Notes: a model not told the origin generated them from the letters alone. Positions 47,671 to 56,154 are shown, counted from the first letter of the stretch. The stretch is DNA of 64,000 nucleotides from Mycobacterium sp. DL440 (GCF_011745145.1 NZ_CP050191.1:3086296-3150295), one strand, 5' to 3'. Translations and numbers: made by a program.

Positions 47671-47951
47671 CTACGCGTTCCTCTCGGTGTGGTTCAAGGC
47701 ACAACTGCGTTCAACACAACTGTGCACCCGTATCGAGATGTTCCCGAGGCGAGTAACTATCCGGGGACCGTTTACGACAACAATGGTGACTGACCGCTCG
47801 ACAAGCATGTCGAAGTCACGGCAGCAGCACAGGAAACGCATAGTGCGCGAACTTTTATCGGAACGTGTTGTTCCTGTGACCCTGGTACACCACTGTTGCC
47901 CAAGTGAGCAGAGCGTTGCAAGAGTTCTGCGTGATAGCTGAGGAGCTCAAT
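47671..47951. other. Divergent promoter region, Rv2466c-like gene and DUF732 gene
   Basis: 281 nt without a gene. It carries the SigH-like promoter on the minus strand and, near 47862, an inverted GGAAC/GTTCC pair. AGGAG lies 5 nt before the DUF732 start. Confidence 0.5.
47717..47745 (-). promoter_or_regulatory. SigH-type promoter of the Rv2466c-like gene
   Basis: On the minus strand GGGAACA (47745-47739), an 18-nt spacer and GTTG (47720-47717) match the SigH consensus GGAAY - GTT. About 45 nt separate it from the start codon. Confidence 0.7.
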
Positions 47952-48353
47952 ATGGCCGCTCGCGCCCTCCTGACCGCCGTGGGTGTCGTCTCCGTCGCCC
48001 TCGCGGTGGCCGCCCCGGCACAAGCCGACCCGGCTCCGGCCGATCCGACGACCGACAGCTCTTTCCTGAACGCCCTGAACAGCGCAGGCGTCGGTTATGG
48101 CGACCCCAACACTGCCGTCCAGATGGGCCAGGACGTGTGTCCGATGTTGGTCGAGCCGGGCAAGGACTTCGCGTCGGTGGCCTCCCAGATGCGCGGCGAC
48201 GGCGGCATGTCCCCGCAGATGGCGTCGTTCTTCACCGGCATCGCCATCCAGATGTACTGCCCGCAGATGATGTCCTCGATCAGCGACGGTTCGATCCTGA
48301 ACAACCTGGGCGCACTGAACGGACTCGCCGGGATCGCCGGCTTCCCCCAGTAG
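47952..48353 (+). CDS. Secreted DUF732 protein
   Basis: A 133-residue exported protein. The signal peptide is MAARALLTAVGVVSVALAVA, with cleavage near PAQA-DP. The mature DUF732 domain has SFLNALNSAGVGYGDPNTAV, two cysteines (DVCPML and MYCPQM) that should form a disulfide, and an Ile/Gly-rich end. The family is small and common in mycobacteria; its role is unknown. AGGAG lies 5 nt before the ATG. Confidence 0.88.
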   Translation: MAARALLTAVGVVSVALAVAAPAQADPAPADPTTDSSFLNALNSAGVGYGDPNTAVQMGQDVCPMLVEPGKDFASVASQMRGDGGMSPQMASFFTGIAIQMYCPQMMSSISDGSILNNLGALNGLAGIAGFPQ

Positions 48354-48379
48354 GCCGAGTCCTGCGAACGTCCAGCCAC

Positions 48380-48385
48380 TAGGTT
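48380..48385 (+). promoter_or_regulatory. -10 box of leaderless pepN promoter
   Basis: TAGGTT, 6 nt before the GTG at 48392. Confidence 0.55.
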
Positions 48386-48391
48386 GGACGG

Positions 48392-50983
48392 GTGGCACTT
48401 CCCAATCTCACCCGCGAACAGGCCATCGAGCGCGCCGCTCTGGTCACCGTCGACAACTATCGCGTCGTCCTCGACCTCACCGACGGCAACGGCAACCCCG
48501 GCGAACGCACCTTCCGGTCCACCACGACCGTGACGTTCGATGCCCTCGCCGGCACCGACACCTTCATCGATCTGGCGGCCGACACCGTCCGCAGTGCGAC
48601 GCTCAATGGCGTCGCACTGGATGTGTCCGGTTACGACGAATCCACCGGTATCGCGCTCACCGGCCTGGCCGCTCACAACGTCCTGGTGGTCGACGCCGAC
48701 TGCCTGTACTCCAACACCGGTGAGGGCCTGCATCGGTTCGTGGACCCGGTCGACGACGAGGTGTACCTGTACTCGCAGTTCGAGACCGCCGACGCCAAGC
48801 GGATGTTCGCCTGCTTCGACCAGCCCGACCTGAAGGCCACCTTCGATGCCCAGGTCACCGCGCCCTCGCACTGGCAGGTGATCTCCAACGGGGCGACCAT
48901 CGCCGCCGAGCCCGACGGGCCGGTCACCGTGCACACCTTCGCTACCACCCCGAAGATGAGCACCTACCTGGCTGCACTCATCGCCGGACCGTACGCGGTG
49001 TGGCGCGATGCATACTCCGATTCCCACGGCGAGATCCCGCTGGGCATCTTCTGCCGGGCCTCGTTGGCCGAGTTCATGGATGCCGAGCGGCTTTTCACCG
49101 AGACCAAGCAGGGCTTTGGCTTCTACCACGCCAATTTCGGCACGCCGTACGCCTTCGGCAAGTACGACCAGCTGTTCGTGCCCGAGTTCAACGCGGGCGC
49201 CATGGAAAACGCCGGCGCGGTGACGTTCCTGGAGGATTACGTCTTCCGGTCCAAGGTGACCCGGGCCTCCTATGAGCGCCGCGCCGAGACCGTGCTGCAC
49301 GAGATGGCCCACATGTGGTTCGGCGATCTGGTCACCATGCAGTGGTGGGACGACCTGTGGCTGAACGAGTCCTTTGCGACGTTCGCGTCGGTGCTGTGCC
49401 AGGCCGAGGCCACCGAATACGACACCGCGTGGACCACATTCGCCAATGTGGAGAAGTCCTGGGCCTACCGCCAGGATCAGCTCCCCTCGACCCATCCGGT
49501 CGCCGCCGACATCCCGGACCTGGCCGCCGTGGAGGTCAACTTCGACGGCATCACCTACGCCAAGGGCGCCTCGGTGCTCAAGCAACTGGTGGCCTACGTC
49601 GGGCTCGAAGAGTTCCTCTCCGGACTGCGGGACTACTTCCGCGACCACGCCTTCGCCAACGCCACCTTCGGCGATCTGCTGGGCGCGCTGGAGAAGTCGT
49701 CGGGGCGCAACCTGTCCGGCTGGGGCCAACAATGGCTCAAGACAACGGGTTTGAACACTCTGCGAGCTGATTTCGTCGTGGACGATTCGGGTGCGTTCAC
49801 CCGGTTCGCCATCGCGCAGTCGGGGGCGGCACCCGGCGCCGGGGAGACCCGGGTGCACCGGCTGGCCGTCGGCATCTACGACGACGACCCGGCCGGCTCC
49901 GGCAAGCTCGTCCGGCTGCACCGCGAGGAGCTCGACGTCGAGGGGCCGGTCACGGAAGTTCCTGCCCTGGTGGGCATTTCGCGCGGGAAGCTGATCCTGG
50001 TCAACGATGACGACCTGACCTACTGCTCGCTGCGGCTGGACCCGGCCTCGCTGTCGACCGTGCTGTCGCGGATCGCCGACATCGCCGATCCGCTCCCCCG
50101 GACCCTGGCCTGGTCGGCGGCCTGGGAGATGACGCGCGAGGCCGAGATGAAGGCCCGCGACTTCGTCGCCCTGGTGATGAGCGGCATCCACGCCGAATCC
50201 GAGGTCGGCGTCGCGCAGCGGCTGCTGATGCAGGCCCAGACCGCGCTCGGTTCCTACGCCGATCCCGCCTGGGCGACCGAAACCGGCTGGCCGGCATTCG
50301 CCGATGCGCTGCTCGATCGCGCGCGCGAGTCCGTCCCCGGTTCTGATCACCAGCTCGCCTTCGTCAACGCGCTGTGCAGCTCGGTGCTGTCGGCGAACCA
50401 CGTCGCCGTGCTGTCGACGCTGCTCGACAACGAACCGGCCGCGGTGAACATGCCCGGCCTGGTGATCGACACCGACCTGCGCTGGCGGATCGTCACCGCA
50501 CTGGCCCGCAACGGGCAGGTCGACGCCGACGGACCCGAGACGCCGTTCATCGACGCCGAGGCCGAGGCCGACCCGACCGCGGCCGGCAAACGCCACGCCG
50601 CCGCAGCATCGGCGGCCCGCCCGCAGGACGAGGTGAAGTCCGCGGCGTGGGAACAGGTCATCGAGGACGACACGATCGCCAACATCACCACCCGCGCCAT
50701 CGTCGGTGGTTTCGTGCAGCCCGGCCAGGCCGAGTTGTTGGCGCCGTTCACCACTCGCTACTTCGCCGCGATCTCCGGGGTGTGGGAGCGGCGGTCCAGC
50801 GAGGTCGCGCAGACCGTGGTGATCGGGCTGTACCCGTCGTGGGACATCAGCCGAAATGGGCTGGACGCGGCGGACGCCTTCCTGTCGGATCCCGAGGTGC
50901 CACCCGCGCTGCGCCGACTGGTGATCGAGGGGCGCGCCGGCGTGGAGCGCGCCCTGCGCGCCCGCGCCTTCGACGTCAGCTAG
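48392..50983 (+). CDS. pepN: Aminopeptidase N (M1 family)
   Basis: An 863-residue zinc aminopeptidase that trims N-terminal residues from peptides. The GAMEN exopeptidase motif is at 269-273; the zinc motif HEMAHMWF at 303-310 is completed by Glu326 in LNESFAT; a long helical C-terminal domain follows. The length and ending (RAGVERALRARAF) are typical of actinobacterial PepN. The GTG start is supported by a leaderless -10 box. Hairpin C follows the stop codon. Confidence 0.96.
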   Translation: MALPNLTREQAIERAALVTVDNYRVVLDLTDGNGNPGERTFRSTTTVTFDALAGTDTFIDLAADTVRSATLNGVALDVSGYDESTGIALTGLAAHNVLVVDADCLYSNTGEGLHRFVDPVDDEVYLYSQFETADAKRMFACFDQPDLKATFDAQVTAPSHWQVISNGATIAAEPDGPVTVHTFATTPKMSTYLAALIAGPYAVWRDAYSDSHGEIPLGIFCRASLAEFMDAERLFTETKQGFGFYHANFGTPYAFGKYDQLFVPEFNAGAMENAGAVTFLEDYVFRSKVTRASYERRAETVLHEMAHMWFGDLVTMQWWDDLWLNESFATFASVLCQAEATEYDTAWTTFANVEKSWAYRQDQLPSTHPVAADIPDLAAVEVNFDGITYAKGASVLKQLVAYVGLEEFLSGLRDYFRDHAFANATFGDLLGALEKSSGRNLSGWGQQWLKTTGLNTLRADFVVDDSGAFTRFAIAQSGAAPGAGETRVHRLAVGIYDDDPAGSGKLVRLHREELDVEGPVTEVPALVGISRGKLILVNDDDLTYCSLRLDPASLSTVLSRIADIADPLPRTLAWSAAWEMTREAEMKARDFVALVMSGIHAESEVGVAQRLLMQAQTALGSYADPAWATETGWPAFADALLDRARESVPGSDHQLAFVNALCSSVLSANHVAVLSTLLDNEPAAVNMPGLVIDTDLRWRIVTALARNGQVDADGPETPFIDAEAEADPTAAGKRHAAAASAARPQDEVKSAAWEQVIEDDTIANITTRAIVGGFVQPGQAELLAPFTTRYFAAISGVWERRSSEVAQTVVIGLYPSWDISRNGLDAADAFLSDPEVPPALRRLVIEGRAGVERALRARAFDVS

Positions 50984-50993
50984 TTCCCGTTGC

Positions 50994-51060
50994 ACCGCGA
51001 GCGTGCGGGTCTGCGCCCCGACACGCCGTGCCAGCGCAGCATTCTGCGCACGCTCGCGGT
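50994..51060. terminator. Hairpin C after pepN (CGCGAGCGTGCG family)
   Basis: Perfect 14-bp arms ACCGCGAGCGTGCG (50994-51007) and its complement (51047-51060), with a further CTGCG/CGCAG pair inside the 39-nt loop. The right arm runs up to the -10 box of the HNH gene. Confidence 0.7.
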
Positions 51061-51062
51061 CA

Positions 51063-51068
51063 TACGCT
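51063..51068 (+). promoter_or_regulatory. -10 box of leaderless HNH-gene promoter
   Basis: TACGCT, 6 nt before the ATG at 51075. Confidence 0.5.
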
Positions 51069-51074
51069 GTGCCC

Positions 51075-51413
51075 ATGGCGGTCAGTCGAACCCGCGCGGC
51101 ACGGGCTGCCCGCAAGCGCAAGCGCCGAATGGACCTCATGGTCCACGACCTCACCGATGAGCAGTGGGAAGCGATCAAAGCGGCATGGGGTGGGTGTGCC
51201 TACTGCGGAAGCAGCGGCGGCCCGTTTCAGAAGGACTGCGTGATGGCGATCTCGCGCGGCGGGCGCTACACCGTGGACAACGTGGTGCCGGCGTGCGCAT
51301 CGTGCAATGCCAGCAAGTGCAACTTCGAGGTCAGCACCTGGATGCGGCGCAAACGGCTCGACGAGCGGACGTTCTTGACGCGTTATGTGGAGATCCGCTC
51401 CAGCCTGGCGTGA
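51075..51413 (+). CDS. Small HNH-fold protein with Cys at the catalytic His position
   Basis: A 112-residue protein with a basic N-terminus (RTRAARAARKRKRRM) and an HNH/McrA-like beta-beta-alpha zinc core: CAYC (41, 44) and CASC (74, 77) bind zinc, with SRGGRYTVDNVVPAC between. The normal DH dyad of HNH nucleases is DC here (Asp54, Cys55). Either the residue change is tolerated in this family or the protein binds nucleic acid without cutting. The ATG at 51075 is chosen by the -10 box. It is flanked by hairpins C and D. Confidence 0.8.
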   Translation: MAVSRTRAARAARKRKRRMDLMVHDLTDEQWEAIKAAWGGCAYCGSSGGPFQKDCVMAISRGGRYTVDNVVPACASCNASKCNFEVSTWMRRKRLDERTFLTRYVEIRSSLA

Positions 51414-51423
51414 CCTCGCCGGT

Positions 51424-51489
51424 CCGCGACCGTGTGCAAAACGCCGACCGCGAGCGGCGTGTCGGACAGCCGACGCGCACGCTCGCGGT
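51424..51489. terminator. Hairpin D after the HNH gene (imperfect)
   Basis: Imperfect arms CCGCGACCGTGTGC (51424-51437) and GCGCACGCTCGCGG (51476-51489) with inner CGCCG/CGGCG pairing. It is related to hairpin C and lies between convergent genes. Confidence 0.55.
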
Positions 51490-51512
51490 GGGAAAGAACC
51501 AGATCCTGAAAA

Positions 51513-51992
51513 CTAGGCGGGGGCAACGCCGGCCGACAGCACGCGCACGGCGCTGATCAGACCGTCGATCAAGTTGCCTTCCTTGAAGGAGGCGGCAGCC
51601 GCCGAGACGCCCAGCGGGGCAGCCTCTTCGATGCCACGGCCCTTGACGTCGGCGCCGTAGACCACCTCGATCGCGTGCTGGTCGGGTGAGACCGCGAGCA
51701 GCACCGCATTGTTGGGGGTCGGCACCTTGGCGAGAATCTCGCGCGCCGCAGCGGCGGTGTCCGCGCCTAGGTCACCGATATAGATCGCGAACCGGGCCTT
51801 GGCTGCCCGCGAACCGTACTTCAGCGCGTCGTCGAGGATGACGAGATCCATCGTCGGGAACGGGTAGTGCACCGACAGCTCACCGGGCTCGGTGACTCCC
51901 GAGATCCGACCGCTGTAGGTCAGGGCGTAGCCGTAGGGCAGGTCGAGATCCGATGAGGCCCGCGTCGCAGTTGTAACTTCACCACTTGCCAC
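51513..51992 (-). CDS. DUF5130 protein
   Basis: A 159-residue protein of the actinobacterial DUF5130 family, with a TPM-like alpha/beta core ([20 protein letters not shown] and [20 protein letters not shown]) and no membrane helix. It is encoded in a 14-nt overlap with ctaJ. From memory the M. smegmatis pair at this locus has been seen with the cytochrome bcc-aa3 supercomplex; I am confident of this for ctaJ and not for this protein. Its function remains unknown. Confidence 0.8.
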   Translation of the reverse strand: MASGEVTTATRASSDLDLPYGYALTYSGRISGVTEPGELSVHYPFPTMDLVILDDALKYGSRAAKARFAIYIGDLGADTAAAAREILAKVPTPNNAVLLAVSPDQHAIEVVYGADVKGRGIEEAAPLGVSAAAASFKEGNLIDGLISAVRVLSAGVAPA

Positions 51993-52212
51993 TTGCGCCG
52001 CCTCCGATCGTCACGCCGTGTGAATCATGCCCACCGTGCCCGTGATCCTGCGGCTCCTCGGCAGCCCACAGAATGGGCTCGTGGGTCCACGGCTCGGACA
52101 TCTTGTAGGTAGCCGGGTGCGGTCCCCTGCGGGTCAAGAAGATCAACGCCAGGACCACGAACAACAACAGCGGAACCCCTCCGAGGAGGGAATGGGTAAG
52201 TGCTGTGCTCAC
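51979..52212 (-). CDS. ctaJ: aa3-type cytochrome oxidase subunit CtaJ
   Basis: A 77-residue single-span membrane protein: [20 protein letters not shown] and [10 protein letters not shown] form the helix, followed by a polar tail with [18 protein letters not shown] and a His/Gly-rich end ([10 protein letters not shown]). It matches the small accessory subunit of the mycobacterial aa3 oxidase. The GTG at 52212 is preferred over the TTG at 52218 because TACGGT lies 6 nt upstream, predicting a leaderless mRNA. It forms an operon with the DUF5130 gene. Confidence 0.8.
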   Translation of the reverse strand: MSTALTHSLLGGVPLLLFVVLALIFLTRRGPHPATYKMSEPWTHEPILWAAEEPQDHGHGGHDSHGVTIGGGASGKW

Positions 52213-52218
52213 GCGCAA

Positions 52219-52224
52219 ACCGTA
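52219..52224 (-). promoter_or_regulatory. -10 box of leaderless ctaJ promoter
   Basis: TACGGT on the minus strand, 6 nt before the GTG at 52212. Confidence 0.5.
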
Positions 52225-52270
52225 TCAGCCGCAATACGCCGCCGCGCCGAGAGTGCCCGGCAAGCCGGCA

Positions 52271-52915
52271 TCATGCCGCGCCTTCGCCGAGATAGCGCAC
52301 CCAGGCCGGGTCGAGCTCCTTGATGGTCGACAGCAGCCGCCAATGCTGCCCCTTGGGCGGCATCGGCAGGCACCGCAGTGACCAGCCCAGTTCGGCCAGC
52401 AACCGGTCGGCCTTCCGGTGGTTGCACGGCCCGCACGCCGCCACACAGTTCTCCCAGGAATGCTCACCGCCGCGGCTGCGCGGGATCACGTGGTCGACCG
52501 TGTCGGCGCGCCCGCCGCAGTACGCGCAGCGGAACCGGTCGCGGTGCATGAGGGCCGCGCGGGTCATAGGGACGCGGGCCCGGTACGGCACCCGCACGAA
52601 GGCGCGCAGCCGGATCACCGAGGGCACCACGATGGTGCGGGTGGCCGAGTGGATGACGGGCCCCGTCGGGTCGTCATGCACGACGTCGGCTTTGCCACAC
52701 ATCACCATGATCACCGCGCGCCGCAGCGGAAGTGCGGTCAGCGGTTCATACGTGGAGTTCAGCAGTAGGACGCGGCGGCGCCCCCACAGGGACGCGTCGG
52801 GAGCGCTGGTGGGAACTATCTCGACGCTGTGTAGAGGGCGATTGGGCACATGGGGTCCCGATGGGCCGGGAATGTGGCCGGTCCGTCGTATATGGCCTTT
52901 TTTGCTGTGCGCCAT
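52271..52915 (-). CDS. HNH endonuclease (Rv2469c-like)
   Basis: A 214-residue protein. The basic N-terminus (MAHSKKGHIRRTGH) is followed by a conserved region LLLNSTYEPLTALPLRRAVI and a complete HNH domain: CAYCGG, VDHVIPRSRGG with the catalytic His, ENCVAACGPCNHRK. This layout is the widespread actinobacterial HNH family next to glbO; no restriction partner is nearby, so a housekeeping nuclease role is likelier than defence. GGAGG precedes the ATG. The longer open frame is rejected. Confidence 0.88.
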   Translation of the reverse strand: MAHSKKGHIRRTGHIPGPSGPHVPNRPLHSVEIVPTSAPDASLWGRRRVLLLNSTYEPLTALPLRRAVIMVMCGKADVVHDDPTGPVIHSATRTIVVPSVIRLRAFVRVPYRARVPMTRAALMHRDRFRCAYCGGRADTVDHVIPRSRGGEHSWENCVAACGPCNHRKADRLLAELGWSLRCLPMPPKGQHWRLLSTIKELDPAWVRYLGEGAA

Positions 52916-53059
52916 GGAGCCTCCGAGGAGACAGTCCACCACGGATCCCCGCAATACGCACGAAAATTCTTCGGGTGTTCGCAGGTCAGTCCAATGAACA
53001 TGAGGTGACCGGACCGCCGTGACCGGCCCCGACGCCCGCTGGGGCCACAATGGACCACA

Positions 53060-53464
53060 ATGAGTGACGTGACGCAGGTGCAGCGATCTTTCTACGACGA
53101 AGTCGGGGGCCACGAGACGTTCGCAGCGATCGTGTCGCGGTTCTACCAACTGGTGCGCGAGGACGAGATCCTGCTGCCGCTGTACCCCGAGGACGACATC
53201 GACGGCGCCGAGGAACGGCTGCGGATGTTCCTTGAGCAGTACTGGGGTGGGCCCAGGACGTACTCCGACCAGCGCGGCCACCCCCGGCTGCGGATGCGGC
53301 ACGCCCCCTTCCGAATCGGGTACCTCGAGCGTGACGCCTGGCTGCGCTGCATGCACACCGCGGTGGCCTCCATCGACTCGGCGACGCTGGACGAGCCACA
53401 CCGGCGCGCACTGCTGGACTACCTCGACATGGCCGCAGACTCGATGGTGAACTCGGCGTTCTGA
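53060..53464 (+). CDS. glbO: Truncated hemoglobin, group II (trHbO)
   Basis: A 134-residue 2-on-2 globin. The heme-pocket residues of trHbO are all visible: Tyr29 (B10), Tyr42 (CD1), proximal His81 (F8, RHAPFRIG) and Trp94 (G8, RDAWLRC). The M. tuberculosis homologue binds O2 tightly and is linked to membrane respiration and peroxide chemistry. The next gene, aglA, begins 1 nt after its stop, so the two are co-transcribed. Confidence 0.96.
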   Translation: MSDVTQVQRSFYDEVGGHETFAAIVSRFYQLVREDEILLPLYPEDDIDGAEERLRMFLEQYWGGPRTYSDQRGHPRLRMRHAPFRIGYLERDAWLRCMHTAVASIDSATLDEPHRRALLDYLDMAADSMVNSAF

Positions 53465-53465
53465 G

Positions 53466-55034
53466 ATGCGCCGGTGGTGGGCGGACGCGGTTTTCTACCA
53501 GGTCTATCCCCGCTCGTTCGCCGACAGCAACGGCGACGGAGTGGGCGACCTCGACGGGGTGAGCGCCGGACTCGACTATCTGGCGGCCCTCGGTGTCAAC
53601 GCCCTGTGGCTCAATCCGGTCATGGTGTCGCCGATGGCCGACCACGGCTATGACGTCGCCGACCCGCGTGATGTCGACCCACTGTTCGGCGGTCTCGATG
53701 CGTTGGACCGCCTGCTCGATGCCGCCCACGCCCGCGGCATCCGGGTCACCATGGACCTGGTGCCCAACCACACCAGCTCGGCGCACCCGTGGTTTGTCGA
53801 GGCGCTGGCGGATCCGCGCCGACGTGACCGCTATATCTTCCGCGACGGCCGGGGCCCGCACGGCGACATACCGCCGAACAATTGGGTGTCGGTGTTCGGC
53901 GGGCCGGCCTGGACCCGCATCACCGAACCCGACGGCACACCGGGCCAGTGGTATCTGCACCTGTTCGACCCCGCCCAGCCCGACCTGAACTGGAACCATC
54001 CCGAGGTGTTCGAGGATCTGGAGAAGACGCTGCGGTTCTGGCTCGATCGCGGGGTCGACGGCTTCCGCATCGACGTCGCGCACGGCATGGCCAAGCCACC
54101 CGAGTTGCCCGACATGACGGTCACCGACACCGCGCTGCTGCGCAACAGCGACGACGACCCGAGGTTCGACAACGACAGCGTCCACGACATCCACCGCTTC
54201 ATCCGGACCGTGTTCGACGACTATCCCGACGCGGTGGCAGTCGGCGAGGTGTGGGTGCACGGCAATGAACGCTTCGCCAAATACCTGCGGCCCGACGAGC
54301 TGCACCTCGGCTTCAATTTCCGTCTGGTGCAAGCAGATTTCGACGCCGGCGAGGTCCACGACGCGATCGACAACGCGATGGCCGCTGCCGAGTTGGCCGG
54401 GGCGACGCCGACCTGGACGCTGTCCAACCACGACGTGGAACGTGAGGTCACCCGTTATGGCGGCGGCGCCCGCGGGCTGGCCCGGGCCCGGGCGATGGCC
54501 CTGGTGATGCTGGCGCTACCGGGCGCGGTATTCGTCTATAACGGTGAGGAACTCGGGCTGCCCAATGTCGACCTGCCCGACGAGGTGCTCCAGGATCCGG
54601 TGTGGGAGCGCTCAGGTCACACCGAACGCGGACGTGACGGTTGCCGGGTGCCGATGCCGTGGGCCGGCGATGCCCCGCCGTTCGGGTTCTCCTCCAGTGC
54701 CGACACCTGGCTGCCGATGCCGGCCGAGTGGGCCTCACTGACGGTGCAGCGCCAGCTCGGCGACCAGGCATCGACTCTGGAGTTCTATCGGCGGGCCATC
54801 CAATTACGCTCCAGCCGTGCGGAATTCGCCGGTGGCGGGATCGAGCTGAACTCCACCGGCGATGTTCTGACGTTGCGGGGAGAAGGTGGTCTGGTATGTG
54901 TGCTCAACACGGGTGCCGAGCCGGTGCCGCTGCCACCCGGTGAAGTCCTGTTGAGCAGCGGCGAATCGGTCGACGCCCTGCTACCCACCGACACCGCCGC
55001 CTGGCTGGTCCAGCCATCCGGCGAGCAGACGTAA
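53466..55034 (+). CDS. aglA: Alpha-glucosidase, GH13 family
   Basis: A 522-residue (beta/alpha)8 enzyme hydrolysing alpha-glucosides such as maltose or oligosaccharides. The catalytic nucleophile is Asp203 (DGFRIDVAHG), the acid/base Glu261 (AVGEVWV) and the stabiliser Asp323 (LSNHDVER). QVYPRSFADSNGDGVGDLDG is the usual N-terminal GH13_23/30-like signature. The last codons and stop lie inside hairpin B. It is fused in an operon with glbO, an arrangement conserved in M. tuberculosis (Rv2470-Rv2471) with no known metabolic reason. Confidence 0.95.
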   Translation: MRRWWADAVFYQVYPRSFADSNGDGVGDLDGVSAGLDYLAALGVNALWLNPVMVSPMADHGYDVADPRDVDPLFGGLDALDRLLDAAHARGIRVTMDLVPNHTSSAHPWFVEALADPRRRDRYIFRDGRGPHGDIPPNNWVSVFGGPAWTRITEPDGTPGQWYLHLFDPAQPDLNWNHPEVFEDLEKTLRFWLDRGVDGFRIDVAHGMAKPPELPDMTVTDTALLRNSDDDPRFDNDSVHDIHRFIRTVFDDYPDAVAVGEVWVHGNERFAKYLRPDELHLGFNFRLVQADFDAGEVHDAIDNAMAAAELAGATPTWTLSNHDVEREVTRYGGGARGLARARAMALVMLALPGAVFVYNGEELGLPNVDLPDEVLQDPVWERSGHTERGRDGCRVPMPWAGDAPPFGFSSSADTWLPMPAEWASLTVQRQLGDQASTLEFYRRAIQLRSSRAEFAGGGIELNSTGDVLTLRGEGGLVCVLNTGAEPVPLPPGEVLLSSGESVDALLPTDTAAWLVQPSGEQT

Positions 55035-55080
55035 ACCTGCCCAAAATCGCCGGAAATAGTGCAGTTTTGCGTCTGCTCGC
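55021..55080. terminator. Hairpin B: bidirectional terminator (GCGAGCAGAC family)
   Basis: Arms GCGAGCAGAC (55021-55030) and GTCTGCTCGC (55071-55080), with inner GTAAACCTGC/GCAGTTTTGC pairing (8 of 10). It includes the aglA stop codon and lies 11 nt from the stop of the convergent gene. Confidence 0.75.
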
Positions 55081-55090
55081 GCAAGGGAAC

Positions 55091-55750
55091 TCAGCCCAGG
55101 ATCAGGGCGGCGCTTTCGCGGCGGCGGTACACCGAGCCGAACCGGGCGTCGATGCGCAGCCACGACGGGTGTGCGCGGACCCGGACGATCTCCTCTTCAC
55201 TCACCTCGTTGCCGGTCTGCGGCAGAAAACCCATGGCGGTCAACGCAAAAACGCATCGCATCGGCACGCCGACAGCCACGTCGCCCGCGCTGACCGCGAT
55301 GACCTCCTGGTCCAGCAGCGAGGCCGGCGGGCCGTAGGCACTGCTGTGGTCACGGGCCAATGCGCCGCCCTGCTGGGCCAGGTCGAGCATCACCCGCGCC
55401 GGGATGTCGTCGAGGTGGACGAAGCCGTCCTCGGGTGGCAGACCACCGCGCCAGGCCGAGTCCATCGGGAAGCCGGGGTCGACGTAACCGTCTCTCGCAG
55501 TGGACAAGCCGGCTACCAGTGCGTCGGCTCCGGCGGACAGGTCCGATGGCCGAACCTGACCGCTCACCACTCGACTGGCCAACACCTCCAACCCGGTGGC
55601 CACCCAGGCCACGGCCGCGCCGGTACCGGTCCGCTCCCGCAACCGCACCACCGCGGCATCGTCCAACCGCAGCGCACGGTCAAGGAACGTCGCGAGATCC
55701 TCACGGTCCTGCGGGTCATCGATCCACAGACCGCGCTCGGGGGCGGTCAT
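55091..55750 (-). CDS. Conserved actinobacterial protein (Rv2474c-like)
   Basis: A 219-residue soluble protein without signal peptide or membrane helix. It has conserved DDAAVVRLRERTGTGAAVAW, DGFVHLDDIPARVMLDLA and a C-terminal VRAHPSWLRIDARFGSVY. No enzymatic motif is recognised. It is always near the thioesterase and glutamate dehydrogenase genes, as here, with a 4-nt overlap to the thioesterase stop, so it is the last gene of the gdh-thioesterase operon. Confidence 0.85.
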   Translation of the reverse strand: MTAPERGLWIDDPQDREDLATFLDRALRLDDAAVVRLRERTGTGAAVAWVATGLEVLASRVVSGQVRPSDLSAGADALVAGLSTARDGYVDPGFPMDSAWRGGLPPEDGFVHLDDIPARVMLDLAQQGGALARDHSSAYGPPASLLDQEVIAVSAGDVAVGVPMRCVFALTAMGFLPQTGNEVSEEEIVRVRAHPSWLRIDARFGSVYRRRESAALILG

Positions 55751-56154
55751 CGCAGGTGGCTCTCCAGATAGCCGCGCTGCTCGGCCGTCAGACGTTCGAG
55801 ACGTTGCTCACCGATGTGCACCGCGGCCAGTTGGGTCTCGCCGATCACCGCCGGCTTGGAGTCAGCAGCGGCGTGCAGCGAGCGCACCTCGTAGCCGATG
55901 GTGAAGTCGACGGCCCGCACCCGCTTGGACCACATGGTCACCTGCAGCGGTGAGTCCACGAGCCGCAACTGCCCCTTGTAGGCGATATTGACCTCGGCGA
56001 TCAGCAGGCCGATGGTTTCGATCGTGGCGCCGAACGGCTCACGCAGAAACGGTATCCGGGCCTCTTCGAGAAGGGTCACCATCGTGGCGTGGTTGATGTG
56101 CTGGTACATGTCGATGTCCGACCAGCGCACATGCACCGGCGTTGTAAAGCTCAC
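55747..56154 (-). CDS. 4-hydroxybenzoyl-CoA thioesterase-fold acyl-CoA thioesterase
   Basis: A 135-residue single hotdog-fold protein. The catalytic-type Asp is in [23 protein letters not shown], the standard 4HBT motif. It should hydrolyse acyl-CoA thioesters; the chain specificity is unknown. It is coupled by 4-nt overlaps to gdh upstream and to the Rv2474c-like gene downstream. Confidence 0.92.
   Translation of the reverse strand: MSFTTPVHVRWSDIDMYQHINHATMVTLLEEARIPFLREPFGATIETIGLLIAEVNIAYKGQLRLVDSPLQVTMWSKRVRAVDFTIGYEVRSLHAAADSKPAVIGETQLAAVHIGEQRLERLTAEQRGYLESHLR

Noticed and set aside
48095..51178. 1027-codon open frame on the minus strand opposite pepN
   Set aside because: It mirrors the pepN gene in a GC-rich genome, encodes an Arg/Gly/His-rich sequence with no domain and has no promoter or ribosome-binding site.
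52986..54431. 481-codon minus-strand frame opposite glbO and aglA
   Set aside because: Shadow frame; both plus-strand genes have intact catalytic residues.
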